NCBI GenBank assembly: GCA_024643425.1
Contig: JAHEMY010000012.1
Span: forward strand, 1 to 40,677
Direction of reading: 5' to 3'
Source: Flavobacteriaceae bacterium
GTDB taxonomy: Bacteria; Bacteroidota; Bacteroidia; Flavobacteriales; Flavobacteriaceae
Length of the DNA stretch: 40,677 nt
The position numbers and the translations under genes were made by a program. Shown here piece by piece: positions 40,664 to 40,677 of the stretch. The notes under the pieces were generated by a model, which searched no databases, was not told where the DNA came from, and saw only the letters and a program-made list of their open reading frames with translations. Positions within the stretch are counted from its first letter, which is position 1, and every line of letters starts with the position of its first letter.

Positions 40664-40677
40664 TTTATATTTTTTTT

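Overview
The window is 40.7 kb of chromosomal sequence that most likely comes from a (probably marine) member of the Flavobacteriaceae, phylum Bacteroidota. The signs are moderate-to-low GC, A-rich start regions with no clear Shine-Dalgarno, repeated TAnnTTTG-type -7 promoter boxes very close to start codons, a fused E1 alpha/beta 2-oxoacid dehydrogenase, menaquinone genes, a tandem set of parvulin-type chaperones next to moxR, and outer-membrane, secreted and lipoprotein genes with flavobacterial signal sequences. There is no rRNA, tRNA, CRISPR array, prophage or complete insertion sequence that I can see.

Layout. 1-4.7 kb (+): the 3' end of uvrA, a LOG-family protein, a large M1-peptidase-like protein fused to an outer-membrane barrel but lacking the zinc site, and a small membrane protein. 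4.8-9.2 kb (+): the fused E1 gene, then asparagine synthetase asnB. 9.2-16.4 kb (mainly -): a DoxX-like protein and the menaquinone genes menB, menD, menF and a MenI-type thioesterase with a CvfB-like protein; a + strand secreted C1 peptidase and a small Cys-containing secreted protein sit inside this set. 16.5-25.4 kb (+): a secreted LRR protein, then glgE, maltokinase, glgB and a GH31 alpha-glucosidase, i.e. maltose-1-phosphate-based alpha-glucan metabolism. 25.4-28.3 kb (-): a LolA-like protein, an ABC-2 permease, its ATPase and a membrane protein in one operon. 28.6-31.9 kb (+): a Tat-exported GH109-type glycosidase, a galactokinase-like GHMP kinase and a sugar nucleotidyltransferase, tightly coupled. 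31.9-34.2 kb (-): aconitase. 34.2-35.4 kb: an A/T-rich accessory patch with a structured, attC-like repeat and a lipoprotein of the PliI lysozyme-inhibitor family. 35.4-40.7 kb (-): three parvulin/SurA-like chaperones and moxR.

The strongest novel signal is the 220-bp leader of asnB (about 7287-7472). It holds a 16-codon reading frame, MLLSVFNNNNNNNGNP, with eight Asn codons of which seven are consecutive. A perfect 8-bp antiterminator pairing and an overlapping, strong intrinsic terminator follow, and then asnB. The geometry is that of ribosome-mediated transcription attenuation sensing Asn-tRNA(Asn) supply, placed directly in front of the gene that makes asparagine. I do not know of a described poly-Asn leader for asnB.

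Other points worth attention: an ABC ATPase whose only full-length start is AUA at a conserved ATGA-like overlap; the pliI-plus-attC-like patch; the GH109-kinase-nucleotidyltransferase trio that looks like a GalNAc (or related sugar) salvage route; the catalytically dead M1-like/barrel fusion; and a GlgE pathway without treS beside it.
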